A stretch of 64,000 nucleotides of DNA from Enchytraeus crypticus (GCA_905160935.1 CAJHZI010000369.1:200001-264000); one strand, 5' to 3'; positions 11,255-36,689 are shown, numbered from the stretch's first letter. Numbers and translations are program-made. Notes: generated by a model from the sequence alone, not told the origin.

Positions 11255-11340
11255 ATCTGTAGTGATGTTTGCTGTGGGGACGTCCCTGACATCATCCTTG
11301 GATGAGAAAACTGACGTTCAAACGGTATTATTATTTTTAT
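11255..11340 (+). repeat. SINE-like family D end, degenerate
   Basis: GACGTCCCTGACATCATCCT, TGGATGAGAAAACTGACGTT, CAAACGGTATTATTATTTTT. Compare 30005-30075 and 43830-43915, which have GAGGAAACGGACGTTAAACC followed by (TTA)n. Confidence 0.6.
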
Positions 11341-11359
11341 TGTGCGTGCAATTTGTGCC

Positions 11360-11500
11360 TGTCAGTTATATTTGCAATAGTCCCGTGATGTGTCCGGGAC
11401 ACTGCAAAATAGACCAACCGTTAGTGGTACGTGTCGTAAGAGGCATTCAAGTGAGAACTGAGGAAAGGTAGCAAGAAATACCCTTTATAAGCAATTTTTG
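11360..11500 (+). repeat. Head module of families A/B
   Basis: GTCCGGGACACTGCAAAATA, GACCAACCGTTAGTGGTACG, TGTCGTAAGAGGCATTCAAG: the 5' head shared by families A and B, followed by GAGAACTGAGGAAAGGTAGC as in family B. Confidence 0.6.
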
Positions 11501-11505
11501 CAAGC

Positions 11506-11545
11506 TTATTGATCTATGGAGTTAGAATACTCCATAGATCAATAA
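11506..11545. repeat. Perfect 17-bp inverted repeat (hairpin)
   Basis: TTATTGATCTATGGAGT, a 6-nt loop TAGAAT, then the exact reverse complement. The arm matches the family B segment 'GAGCACTCCTTAGATCAATAAG', so the hairpin probably arose by inverted joining of two family B pieces. Confidence 0.9.
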
Positions 11546-11793
11546 CTTGTAGCTATGTAATAAGTGACTTACATGTTGTAAAAGTGATACAGGTAACATA
11601 GAAACATAAAAGAACAATTGGCTGCAAAATACAAAGACCTGTAAGTAACCATCCCAATTTTATTTTATTTATATTGTATATATAATTGTTTTTGCATAAA
11701 CTCGTTTATTATATGTATATCTTTATTTCTAATTGAATATAGTTGCAATTCTTGGAAATTGCTTCATGTAAAAAGTTGTTTGAATATTTGTTT

Positions 11794-13162
11794 CCCTTAT
11801 AAGGGACGCTGGGCACTAGCCGTACTAAAAATTTCATAATTTAACTATAGTTGTGGAACAAATTTCAGCCATAACTCTTCTGTTATATGAACCTTAAACC
11901 TTACCTAAGGCTATGTTGTCTCATATTATCGACTCTGACCATTTAAATTCGTAGTACTCTTGACGTCTAAGTTGTGTTTTTGCACTACAGTGGCACAAAT
12001 TCCTCCACTTCTGGCTGAATGATAAGTTGATGAATTAACAGTTGACATCTGCAAACAACCTCTAGCGGATGCTCATGATATAACAGACGAGGATTGAACG
12101 ACATATGCATCATATAGCTTTCTAAGAAACTTGAGTGCCTGTGGATTTCAAGCCAGTGGAACAGTTAGAGAAAAACGGACATGGCATGCCCTGTCTCATG
12201 AAGTCAGTGACGACAATGAAGAAAGAACCTGGAACTTCTATAATCATATGATTATAGAAACAGCGATGAAACACCGATGGTCCGATGGAGTGATAGTGTG
12301 ATGCTAGGATGCAAATTCAACAAATATGACGAATGTTCAAAGATGATCTCAAGCAGTCAAGCCCAGGATATTTGTTCCTCAACCAACAATATTTGACGTC
12401 TACAACTCAGGAAAGGGTAGCTTTTAGCAGCTGGATCTGCAGTTTCTGCATGTCGCACTCAGATTCGTCAGCGTAAGTCGTGGTGGCCAATAGTTATCTA
12501 CCTCACTTACGTTACAGTTGTTAACTCATGGTATCTTGGCCGCTGGATCGGGGTATACATTGATATTCCATTCCGACTCACATTCCGACGAACTCTGGCG
12601 ATTGATCTTCTCAGATGCTATGGAACATCGTCCTTGCAGTCGTTCAGCGATCTCGAGCAACGGGGTGCGCTACGATGGTCTAAACCACTGGATTGGGAAG
12701 AACTTCCCCAACGTCGCTTCAAAGCCTGCGGCCTAAGGTCGTACTATAAGTGCAACAAATGTGACGTAGCGTTTCATATGGAATGATTCGCGAACTACCA
12801 TGCACTGTTATGAACCTACATTTATAGGCTAACATGGCAACAAGGCGAATATGTGCCGACTCAAGACTCATAACTGTACTAGGATATGTGTATTTGATAG
12901 GTTTATTCAGCCTGAAAACTTCAGTAGTTGCCAAGATTTCGAACAAAAAGACTATTGGCGTTGTTTTTTAACTATATGATTTGTAACAATTCTCTTACAA
13001 ATAATTTTAAATTAAAATTTTTTCATAAATTTAGAGTATTAGTGGTATTTTTATTCTTACTGTAAGAATTATACATCATTTTCACGATGTCTCTTGTGAG
13101 TTCTTTCGTTTTAAATATTGTACGTTTTTCGTGAGGCTAGTGCCCAGCGTCCCTTATAAGGG
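11794..13162 (+). mobile_element. piggyBac-like element, defective, 28-bp TIRs
   Basis: Perfect 28-bp terminal inverted repeats begin CCCTTATAAGGGACGCTGGG (11794-11821 and 13135-13162). The interior carries broken pieces of piggyBac transposase in order: LLRNLSACGFQASGTVREKR (12115-12175), a V-P-Q-P-T-I-F-D-V-Y-N-S-G segment (12370-12415), W-W-P-I-V-I-Y-L-T ... W-Y-L-G-R-W (12480-12545) and the C-terminal cysteine-rich end YYKCNKCDVAFHME (12735-12785). Order and motifs match the piggyBac C-terminal half. Frames change between pieces, stops intervene and the N-terminal catalytic part is absent. At about 1.37 kb it is shorter than autonomous piggyBacs (typically ~2.5 kb). The expected TTAA target duplication is not visible. 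Confidence 0.9.
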
Positions 13163-13299
13163 ACATCATTTTTTTCCAAAATGGTGAAATGAGTTTAATT
13201 TTCAAATTGGACATCATTTTTAGCACCAAAGGATGAAAAAATTGTAAAAAGTTTAATGCTTATGAACAAAATTGAACTTTGGGCTCTAATAGGTTAATA

Positions 13300-13360
13300 A
13301 GTACATGGATCTTGTCAATTGGCAGAACACTAGAGAAGAGAGAGAGAGAGAGAGAGAGAG
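13300..13360 (+). repeat. LINE-B/family B-type end with (AG)n
   Basis: ACATGGATCTTGTCAATTGG, CAGAACACTAGAGAAGAGAG and (AG)n. Variant of the shared terminus. Confidence 0.6.
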
Positions 13361-13389
13361 TTATGCACACATAATTTTCAAAATTTTCT

Positions 13390-13690
13390 AAGTTCCTACT
13401 ACTTACAGCTCTTACAGTTCTTGCTCAATCAGTCAATCAATCAATAAGAATTTAACGTCCGGTTCCTCGCCATAAGGCAATTTCAGGGGCGTCTCTTGCA
13501 GACTCTACACAAACAGCCGCCAACATTTACAGACTCTACACTTGCAGTTCTTACTTACAGATTTTACCTGCAGTTCTTACAGTTTTTACTTACAGTTCTT
13601 ACAGATCGTACTAACAGTTCTTACTAACCGTTCTTACAGTTCTACAGTTCCTACTTACAGTTTCTTATTATACTTTCTTGTTACAGTAGA
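13390..13690. repeat. Degenerate TTACAGTTC tandem with family C copy inserted
   Basis: Irregular units of CTTACAGTTC flank a minus-strand family C element (13430-13520: GTGTAGAGTCTGCAAGAGAC, TTATGGCGAGGAACCGGACG, TTAAATTCTTATTGATTG). The unit appears to come partly from the same local sequence (CAGACTCTACAC repeated at 13498 and 13527). Confidence 0.65.
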
Positions 13691-13704
13691 CTGCGAGTAG
13701 AAAT

Positions 13705-13760
13705 ATGTTCTTCAGACCTTCCAACTGGCAGAACACTAGAGAGAGAGAGAGAAAAAGACA
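13705..13760 (+). repeat. Second LINE-B/family B-type end with (AG)n
   Basis: CAGACCTTCCAACTGGCAGA, ACACTAGAGAGAGAGAG. Nearly the same as the end at 13300-13360, about 400 bp away. Confidence 0.6.
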
Positions 13761-14261
13761 TATACTTATTTTTTCGAAACATTTGTGGTCTATAGGCTGT
13801 TAATATTTTACAGAATCGATAATGATGTTGAAGTGATGTCAGGTTCTTGACAACCATTATGAGTCTGCATGTTTTGTTTAACAAAAGGTCGATAGCTCTG
13901 TTTTGAGAGAAGAATAGCAACATAGTATACTCAAGCTTATGCTGCTATTCTATTGTTTCAAAATTAAACCCGTTCCAGAGAATGTAATTTTGTAATCAAA
14001 GAAAATGTAGGCCTTAGGTTTAATCTTTCGTAGCAATCCGTGAAATTTAATCAGAATGCTTAGATTTATCTTATCGTGATAATATTAATCCGCATTAGGA
14101 TTAAGAAATAAATTGGAATATGTTTAATCAGTGTTGTCAGATACATTGCGTAGGTTCTTACTGATATCACTTAGTCTTTAATTCTTTGAGTTAATAAATT
14201 ACAAAGTTAAAAAGTTAAATACAAATTTTAATAAAATGATTACCTGTGATGATATGAGATA
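13761..14261. other. Non-coding, no recognised feature
   Basis: AT-rich sequence without recognised exon or repeat family. Confidence 0.35.
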
Positions 14262-14272
14262 TATATATATAT

Positions 14273-14333
<61 letters not shown>
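14262..14333. repeat. (TA)n microsatellite
   Basis: About 70 bp of AT repeats with one ATAACATA interruption. Confidence 0.95.
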
Positions 14334-14336
<3 letters not shown>

Positions 14337-14339
14337 TAT

Positions 14340-14480
14340 TAGTATCATATGTTTGACCATTAGGCTGTTTAGTCAATTATCCATGTTACCAGTCCTGTGA
14401 ACGTCCGAGATCTGCCGGGAATTGATTCCTGGACCTAAGGAACAATTTTTGAAATTTCTTGACGTTATCTAACGCATTTA
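14340..14480 (-). repeat. tRNA-derived SINE family F, degenerate
   Basis: Minus strand matches the F elements: B-box-like CAGGAATCAATTCCCGGCAG, GATCTCGGACGTTCACAGG, ACTGGTAACATGG and CATATGATACT. Confidence 0.55.
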
Positions 14481-14644
14481 CACAGAGAGAGATTTAGTTA
14501 TTTTACATACGTCGTGTAAATCCTCACCAGTTAGTGTGACCCCGATTGAACAATCCAATGTCTGCCGTATAACTGACCGGTAAAGCTAAGTTTGACAAGC
14601 TAGCTTTTCATTTAAAGAGCCGTTTGTATCGTACTTATTTGCGA

Positions 14645-14905
14645 CCATGATTACTCTCTGGGCCGGGGTTGCTGAAGAATAGACCAACCATAGAATGCAC
14701 GTATCGTAAGAGGCGACAAAGCGCTAAGATGCAAACTAACGTTGGAAGGGCTATCGGTTGGAGCGTATAGGCTCTAGAATTTGCTACAAAATTTTCTAAA
14801 ACGAATTGAAAGTTCAATGTGGAATGTTCGACTGCGAGGAATGGAGGTGCATGATCATAATAATTATAATTATAATGATGATGATGATGATGATGGCGGT
14901 GACGA
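14645..14905 (+). repeat. SINE-like family A with interrupted tail
   Basis: Head GGGTTGCTGAAGAATAGACC, AACCATAGAATGCACGTATC, GTAAGAGGCGACAAAGCGCT; body AGGCTCTAGAATTTGCTAC. The RTE-shared end is replaced by unrelated sequence before a (GATGAT)n/(GATGGC)n tail at 14875-14915. Confidence 0.75.
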
Positions 14906-15217
14906 TGGCGATGATGATTACTTGTAAATCATTTGTACAGCTAAATCTCTCACTGTTGGTGGTCGCTGGCTTTTATTTTCTATTTTCATATAATGAGAAC
15001 GCGATACTTTGTGATAATACAGCGAACTCGGAAACAATGACTGTTGCTCAGCGTGTTGTGTCTTCATCACGAGGCAAGTAAATGCTGCATTAATGCCAGT
15101 GATATTAGTTTGCATGGATTAGACATATCTCTGTAATAGTTGATAATATGAGAAAAAGTTAAGAAAATGTATTTATCGTAATTAATACTATGCAGTAGTA
15201 AAGTACAGTAAACACGC

Positions 15218-15450
15218 ATTATAGTGAAATGATCAACTATGTTAATATCTATCACATTTTAATACTACATGTTTAAACCGTTAAGAAATTTAGTCCATTT
15301 TCCTTATAACCAGTCCAGTGAATGTCCGAGATTTTACTCTCAGATCAGCGCGACCGTGATTCGAACCCACGAGGGTTCAAATCACTTCAGGATCTGTCAT
15401 TTAAAATTTCTTGACGTTACCACTACTCTATTAAGACATTCCATATATAG
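15218..15450 (-). repeat. tRNA-derived SINE family F, near full length
   Basis: Minus strand: AATAGAGTAGTGGTAACGTC (A box), GGGTTCGAATCACGG (B box), GATCTGAGAGTAAAATCTCG, ACTGGTTATAAGGAAAATGG, AAACATGTAGTATTAAAATG, then the TTGATCATTTCACTATAATG-type end. The spacing between A and B boxes (~55 bp) fits a tRNA-type internal promoter. Confidence 0.85.
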
Positions 15451-15599
15451 TATATATGGATAAGAAAACTTAGATAGGAAATATTGTAAATGAGGCTTGC
15501 TGAAAGATGTAATAGAAGGAAGAATGCAAGGTCTAATTTATAGGCCAACAGAGATATGAAAATGATGAAATGCTGGATGATTTGATAACAAATTCGTAT

Positions 15600-15705
15600 G
15601 CACACAAATACACACTAACACACGCCCACAAACGCACACACACACACTAACACACACACACATATATATATATAAGTATTATATATGTATATATATATAC
15701 AGAGT
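15600..15705. repeat. (CA)n/(TA)n microsatellite
   Basis: ACACACAAACGCAC-type repeats followed by TATATATAAG-type repeats. Confidence 0.9.
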
Positions 15706-16550
15706 ATTTATGTATATACTCTCATTAAAATTATTTTACTTAAAATTATAAATTTGACAGTCTTTTAACCTCATATTGTGTTCATTGTCATATCATTCCT
15801 ATTGCGCTGAATCGCATAATCTGCTTCAATTATATCCAGAGGCATTTCCCTCCAGTCTTATAACATCCGTCCTAGTAAGACACTCCTGGACCACATTGAT
15901 TTACTGGGAGATTGTTTGTAAATTGTGTCAAGGCTTCTGAAACTTGTCTTGACTTTTCTTTGCTTGTCCTTTAATTTGTTTCTTATACGAAAACGAATTG
16001 AAAATACAAATATGGTGAATTTCAGTCGCAGAGTATCTGTAATAGGCCTACTATGTAGTAATTGTTCAAGATCTAATTATGCTTAATAAATGCAAAATTA
16101 ATGTTTCTTTAATAAATTAAAAGTGCATCGTCGATTCTGCATGGCCATGCTTATAATTCTAAAAGGTTTTCGAACAGCATTGCTGTAATATTTCTAAATT
16201 TTTGTTGAAAAATCATTAATAAAAATTACAAAAACAAATTATTTTTCGGAAAAAGTGTTAATTTTCTCGGTAACCTGTCATTAATCATTTAGATAGTTTT
16301 AGCAGCAGAAGTCATTTTCTGTTATGCATGGCCAGGGTCTTAATAGAATTGTATCGAAATGAACGTAATTCTATCATGTAAACCTTGAAGCTTGATGACA
16401 TGCAATCCATTGATTTAATCATTTTTTAGTAAATTGTGAAAAACATTCACTTAAACCAGCATTTTCTTACATTAGAACTTGACTAGTATTTATAGTGTGC
16501 AAAGCCATTTTGTCTAAATTATTTATTTACCGTCGATAATTGCATGTTAT
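15706..16550. other. Non-coding, no recognised feature
   Basis: AT-rich single-copy-looking sequence. No exon or repeat family recognised. Confidence 0.35.
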
Positions 16551-16562
16551 GTAACGTAGTTA

Positions 16563-16938
16563 CATAGCGTGTAGTTCCCCCGTGTTGTGCTCGGGTGTGG
16601 TTGGACCACTGCAGAATAGGGCAACCGCAGACAATCTGCCGCATGTACGTAAGAGGCGACTAAAGGCAGGAGCTGAGGATGGCAAGAGGGGATCCACCTC
16701 ACCATGAAATATTTTCCCCAGGATTATATGATAATTAATCCACCTGAGTAAGGAAACGGGAAACCACCTCAGAAGCCATATTTTTCCCAAGCTATCGCCT
16801 ACATAAGGCATGGATAAAGCATAGACTTTGTGAAGGGATTAACATGTTGATCTAAGGAGTGCTGTTATGGAGTGAGAACAGACTTTGACGATGAATATGT
16901 ACCTTGAACCTGCCACTCGGCAGTGCACTGGAGAAGAA
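16563..16938 (+). mobile_element. Family B retroposon, full length, 12-bp target duplication
   Basis: Flanked by perfect 12-bp direct repeats GTAACGTAGTTA (16551-16562 and 16939-16950). Head: GTTGTGCTCGGGTGTGGTTG, CAGAATAGGGCAACCGCAG, CGTAAGAGGCGACTAAAGGC. Body: GAGCTGAGGATGGCAAGAGG, AACGGGAAACCACCTCAGAA, GGGATTAACATGTTGATCTA. End: ACCTTGAACCTGCCACTCGG, CAGTGCACTGGAGAAGAA. The end is the same as LINE-B, so LINE-B machinery probably mobilised it. The perfect duplication indicates a fairly recent insertion. Confidence 0.9.
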
Positions 16939-16950
16939 GTAACGTAGTTA

Positions 16951-17899
16951 AGGCTCTGTAAATAGCATGGTCACCGAAAGTAAGGATGAAATAGGACACG
17001 AATTGAACACTAATGGGATATTTATTAAACTTTAATCGGGTGCTAAACGGAAATTAATCAAATAAATCTAACGTAACACTTTGCATATAATATATGTACA
17101 AATAACTCGGCCAGATTAGATAGCGCGTTGACCTGCTAAAGTACTGAAACTGACGTCATTGACTTCGAATCTTCGAGAGAACGGAGTATATATTAAATTA
17201 AGGACATGCATGCACATAAGAACGACAGATAAAATATTGACTAATTTGTTTAACACAGAAAGCCTGAATATTTAATAAGCTAGATATCATGATGGAATGG
17301 CGCTTTTATGAATTTCTCGCTTTGATTGTATTATGGCACATAAAAATTGTACTACACCTTTCATATTTATTGATATTTTGTTGATGTCACATCAAGAGTT
17401 GTTCAACTGAACACTGAACAAGCAAGCTGATCGACATATAACGGACTTTTTATATAATTTAACTTAAACTAACATACTTTATACTATACTTAATCTTTTG
17501 TTAATCATTTTGTATGTGACTGCCGAAATCAGGATTTGAATCCCTCTCAATGGTCGGACATCTAACCGATGAGATGACTGATTCAATAATTTATATCCCA
17601 TAACATCCCACATCGTCTTTAGTATCTCACAGCAGACTTCTCTGAAACTATTCTACAACTACACTTAAATGTATTAGTTTTAAATTATTTATTAGTTGAT
17701 TTTTTAAAATTTGAGCTATATTTAAATTGCGCACTTTGAATAATTGTATATCACTAGGCGAGTAGTTATCGGCAAGGTTTTGGAGAGGTATGTGAAAAGT
17801 GTAAAATCTTTCTCGTCTGTCACTGATATCCTTTTGAGAGAAGAAACTGACGTTAAACTACGTTTTAGCTCTTAGTTACTGCTGTCTCGATGTTTTTAC
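16951..17899. other. Non-coding with tRNA-like relics
   Basis: 17100-17185 (TTAGATAGCGCGTTGACCTG ... GACTTCGAATCTTCGAG) and 17520-17590 (inverted; GATTTGAATCCC) look like decayed tRNA-type SINE heads. 17795-17880 carries the 3' module CACTGATATCCTTTTGAGAG, AAGAAACTGACGTTAAACTA, CGTTTTAGCTC of family E. No protein-coding exon seen. Confidence 0.5.
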
Positions 17900-18795
17900 T
17901 AGAGCGTTACGTTTATTAAGGCACTTCGAAAATAACGCCAGATGCTGTATCTATATAACCACCACTGTCAAAGTGCTAATTTTACTGCTCTGCTTTCACT
18001 TTTTTAATATCACTAGTTTATAGCGTTACTGTTAGCTAGAACTGTTATAGAACTAATGCAATACATGACTTTACTGCTATACATGTAGTTCTAACCCAGC
18101 TGTAGTAGGATTCTGTATGAGTAATTATTGTATGACGAAGATAAATAGGCGTCCCTTACAAAAGTTATGTTTAATTTAACCATTGAACCTATAAAAGTGG
18201 ATCGTATGGTAAACAGCTTGATACATACTACAATAAATATGTCTATTCATTGAACAATGTCGGTATTTTTTCTGATTTTTAGCGGCTCTTGTCGAATTGC
18301 CAAATGTATGCTATTTACATATTTTGGCTCGTAACTGTCTCTATTCGGCTTGGTTGTGTTAGTTTAAAATCAGATTATTATTTTAAAATCGTTTAGCTGT
18401 AAGTTTACATTGCGTTTTAAAGTGTTAATTTTAAGAAATAAATTATACTAAAATTAATGGTATAGTTATGTATTATTAAGGTAATTGTGAATTCATTTTA
18501 GTTATAGGAGAAATCGCTTCAGAATTACAATTGCCTTTGCTTCTTTTGTCTTTTTTTCTTTGTCTCTTTTCGTTTGGTTTTGTTTCTGTTTTTTCCTCTA
18601 AATAAGGTCTGACGTTTGTAAAAGTACAAACCTCAGATTTTCAATAACATATTAAAGGAAGAGAGGTTCTACTTTTACTCGTATATTATTTATTTTATTA
18701 GACTAGCAATAAATGTTTTTCTTATATCTATCGCTGATCTACTTTGATATAGCTTTCATACTGTGTTCCATACTCTATAGCTGTCGTTCTATACT
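17900..18795. other. Non-coding, no recognised feature
   Basis: AT-rich, with a T-rich pyrimidine stretch at 18535-18600. No gene recognised. Confidence 0.35.
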
Positions 18796-18799
18796 ACTC

Positions 18800-18995
18800 C
18801 TTTTGTATACGGGTTGCTGAAGAATATTCCACCCGAGGACTGCACGTATCGTAAACGACGAGAAAGCATTAAGGTCCAAACTAAAGTCAGAAAGGAAATT
18901 AGGTTGGTGAGCGTCCATGCTCCAGAAATTGTCCAAAATTTTCTAAATCCTGATCCTAGCTAAACTGAGATTCAAGGGAAGATGGCGATGATGAT
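18800..18995 (+). repeat. SINE-like family A, full length
   Basis: Head GGGTTGCTGAAGAATATTCC, ACTGCACGTATCGTAAACGA; body TTAAGGTCCAAACTAAAGTC, TGCTCCAGAAATTGTCC; end CCTGATCCTAGCTAAACTGA, GATTCAAGGGAAGATGGCGA and GATGAT tail. Confidence 0.8.
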
Positions 18996-19654
18996 ATAGC
19001 TCTCATATTGTGCTATCTGAGTATTGGTAAGAAGCATATAATTCCTTAATCATTTCTATCCTCGGATTTTATTTTCATTTAAACCTATTTTACGTTAGCA
19101 AATCAGTTTAGATTCATCTTCTCTGCAGTCCGTGTTGATATGCCAATCACTATTTGAGTGAGACGCATAGTTAACTATTTTACTTGAGAAATTAAAAACT
19201 CGAAAAGTTTATTAATTAATATAATTAATATTATATAATTACTCTGATGTATACGTAACTATTTGTTTTTTCATTTAACTGTAGGTTCACATTGGATGGA
19301 ATACAGCAAATTTATAAAATTTGACAAAAGATATGTCTGACTGATAATATTGGCAGTTGTAATCATTGAATTACCTAAACTAAGTATTTACATTAGCAGT
19401 AATTAAATGAGTTACCTTAGCTCGAAGTAGACCTATTACATTTTAGTTTATCTGCAACTGTTTAGTTATAGAAACTCTAATAAAATAACAAAAGGACTGC
19501 TTCAGAGGAAATTCTTCTAAGTCAGAATCATAATCTCCATAGGCTCTAAATACTGGAAGAACTATGAAGGAATCGTACGACGTCAGCAAACCCATGATGC
19601 CTGATGAAGGAAGGATGTACCCGCCTTCGAAATCCAGCGATAATGTCAAAGGGG
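18996..19654. other. Non-coding, no recognised feature
   Basis: AT-rich sequence. No exon or repeat family identified. Confidence 0.35.
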
Positions 19655-19860
19655 TATGACTCTCTCTCTCGCATGCTGTATTTATTTCTCTCTCTATCTT
19701 TACGTGCACTGACCATTGGCAGGTCCATTGCATATAACTATTTTTCTATCCTCTGCTTTCTTCTTCATATCGACATATGAAGTAGATATCATGTCATCCA
19801 ACATCCCAAGTCTCGGTCTTCCTCTTGGTGTGCCTAATATCTAAGGCGTACAACTATTAC
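19655..19860 (-). mobile_element. LINE-B 3' fragment with (AG)n tail
   Basis: Minus strand: GAGGAAGACCGAGACTTGGG, ATGTTGGATGACATGATATC (end of the ORF), GTTATATGCAATGGACCTGC, CAATGGTCAGTGCAC and an (AG)n-type tail. Same layout as 9211-9310 and 47065-47460. Confidence 0.7.
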
Positions 19861-19971
19861 ATGTATATATTTTCACTCACATGCACTAACCATTAAGCGT
19901 TTTGGTTTATTTTTATCGTTAATATAACTTAATAATTGACCAAATTTCGACCGAAAATACGTAAAAGTATT

Positions 19972-20563
19972 CATCATCATCTTCCCTTAAATCCCAGTTT
20001 AACCAGGGTCGATATGCGAATAGACTTCCTCCAGTCCTCCCTGTCCCACACCATATCATCAGTCAATCCCCTATTTTTCATGTCCTTCTTAGTTACCGCA
20101 TCCCAAGTCAATTGTGGTATACCTCTCTCTAGCTTAACATCCAGTTCTTCCCTCCAAACTCTCTTTACTACATTCTCATCTGCCTTTCTCACAATATGCC
20201 CATACCATCTCAATCTCGACTGAGCCAACCTATCCCCGGTCCCCTCAACGTTCAAATTCATCCTCACATATTCACTTTCCATTCTGTCCTTCCTAGTTCT
20301 TTCACACATTTGACGCAACATTCTCATTTCTGCCACATGCAAACTCTGCAAATGTTTCCTTTTTAGTGCCCAACATTTGGAACCATACATCATTACTGGC
20401 CTTACCACAGAACTATAAAATTTGCCTTTCAGTCTTAGTGGGATTCTCCTATCACACAACACTCCACTAGAAGCCCTCCACTTTGCCCATCCAGCCTGAA
20501 TCCTACTAGTAACCTCCTTTTCCAACTCCCCATTATCCTCTATTACAAAAAAGGAAAAAAAAT
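19972..20563 (-). mobile_element. RTE-type LINE, 5'-truncated, young, (TGA)n tail
   Basis: An open minus-strand reading frame of about 195 residues encodes the C-terminal reverse-transcriptase region: RIQAGWAKWRASSGVLCDRR, then V-V-R-P-V-M-M-Y-G-S-K-C-W-A-L, HVAEMRMLRQMCERTRKDR, RLRWYGHIVRKADENVVKRV and W-D-A-V-T-K-K-D-M. These are typical of RTE-clade LINEs (family knowledge). The insertion is bounded by perfect 10-bp direct repeats TAAAAGTATT (19962-19971 and 20564-20573). The ORF ends ...GFKGR and its stop is the first TGA of the (TGA)n tail at 19972-19979, so there is no 3' UTR. The intact frame and perfect duplication point to recent insertion. Family A SINE copies share the last ~50 bp. 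Confidence 0.92.
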
Positions 20564-20573
20564 TAAAAGTATT

Positions 20574-21410
20574 AATGAAATATAAAAATTCCTTAAATAG
20601 TTGATACATTCGTCGTTCTTATTCTCGACACAAACAAATTCAACGCCACAAAGGTATGTCAATAATCGACTAATTGATTGTAATGGATTCATTTATTATG
20701 GTTTTTAGTAGATTGTGAAAATTTACCGAATCATTGATTGTTCTTGATTTCGTTATCGCTTCAGTGAATTAATTAATCAATATTGTTCATGTGGACATTG
20801 ACTTATTTAAGTACTGATAGATTAAGGTTGATTAGTAAAAAATGAAAAAAATATTCATATATATTGACATGCGATAGACAAATGTACAGGTAGTGTTTAA
20901 TACTCCAGCTGATAATATTCCAGGTGATCCTGATTGCTTAGGATACCAGCTAATTAAGGATTTGCTCATATTCCGGTAATCTGTGGTGTAGAGTTTAGGG
21001 CAAGCATCGGATTTATTAATTCTTCTCTTTCTTAGTACATAAACCAGACCAAATATGCAAGCATTTTTCAATACAGTATCTGGATGTCTACGTATATAAC
21101 AGTTCAATGTAATGGATGACATTGTTTTATGAGTCATTAGACTTTGTACCTCTGTGAGCAGCACAAGATTACCTAACCCTTTTTGATGTTCTAAATAGGC
21201 AGGTAATAAATTAAGTAAATAAGAAGCACTAGACGGCAGTTTCTGTTGCTCGCTAACGTGTTACTAACATGTTTGCATATTCATCGGCCGCTGGTAAGCG
21301 TAATTTTACTGCTATTACATAAAAATTACATTTAACTACTGATTGACTATCGTCTGAAAACTTTCATTCTGCTAAAAATGAATTATGTGATTTATTAATT
21401 TCTAATTTCT
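20574..21410. other. Non-coding, no recognised feature
   Basis: AT-rich sequence. ORFs here have no recognisable domain. Presumed intron or upstream DNA of the transporter gene. Confidence 0.35.
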
Positions 21411-21417
21411 AACCTTC

Positions 21418-21560
21418 TAGTCAGAAAGGTCATTTGGTTGGTGAGCGCCTAGGCTCCAGAAATTGCTACAGATGTTTTTAATCCTGACCTTAGTTAAACT
21501 TGAATTCAAGGGAAGATGATGATGATGATGTTGATGGTGATTATGATGATAATACTTCCA
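21418..21560 (+). repeat. SINE-like family A
   Basis: CAGAAAGGTCATTTGGTTGG, TGAGCGCCTAGGCTCCAGAA, RTE-shared end TCCTGACCTTAGTTAAACTT, GAATTCAAGGGAAGATGATG and a longer GATGATGTT-type tail. Confidence 0.85.
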
Positions 21561-21588
21561 TGATGATGATGATGATGGTAATACTTCG

Positions 21589-21731
21589 CTGCCAGTGGCG
21601 AAGTCGGTAAGTTATTCGACCGCGGATCAGTATGAGCGGAATTCAAATCATGGGCTCACCCATCACTGACATCGCTTTCGAGTGAGGAAACTGACTTTAA
21701 CCTTAGCTTTGTAATGATGATAATAATAATG
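21589..21731 (+). repeat. tRNA-derived SINE family E next to a splice acceptor
   Basis: A box in GCCAGTGGCGAAGTCGGTAA (fits TRGCNNAGYNGG), decayed B box GGAATTCAAATCATGGGCTC, 3' module TTTCGAGTGAGGAAACTGAC, TTTAACCTTAGCTTT, then a GTAATGATGATAATAATAAT tail. It ends 28 bp before the acceptor of the transporter exon at 21760. The intervening GATGACTAACAATTT probably holds the branch point (CTAAC). Confidence 0.85.
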
Positions 21732-21759
21732 ATATCGATGACTAACAATTTAATTCTAG

Positions 21760-36499
<14,740 letters not shown>

Positions 36500-36689
36500 G
36501 TACGTAAATGCTCTGAAATTCTTAAAAATCTTTAATCTAATTTAAAAATCTTTAAATTTAAAAAATTTAGCGGCTGCTTCCATGACGCTAATGGTGCTGT
36601 TAGAGACTGCGGTGTCAGCTGAGTTCCGTACCGATTACCTAGTATATGTCAGACAAGAGTGTTATATAATCGGCTATCTAACTGGTTCC

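Noticed and set aside
19936-20223. 95-codon + strand frame over the RTE LINE
   Set aside because: Antisense shadow of the LINE reverse-transcriptase frame.
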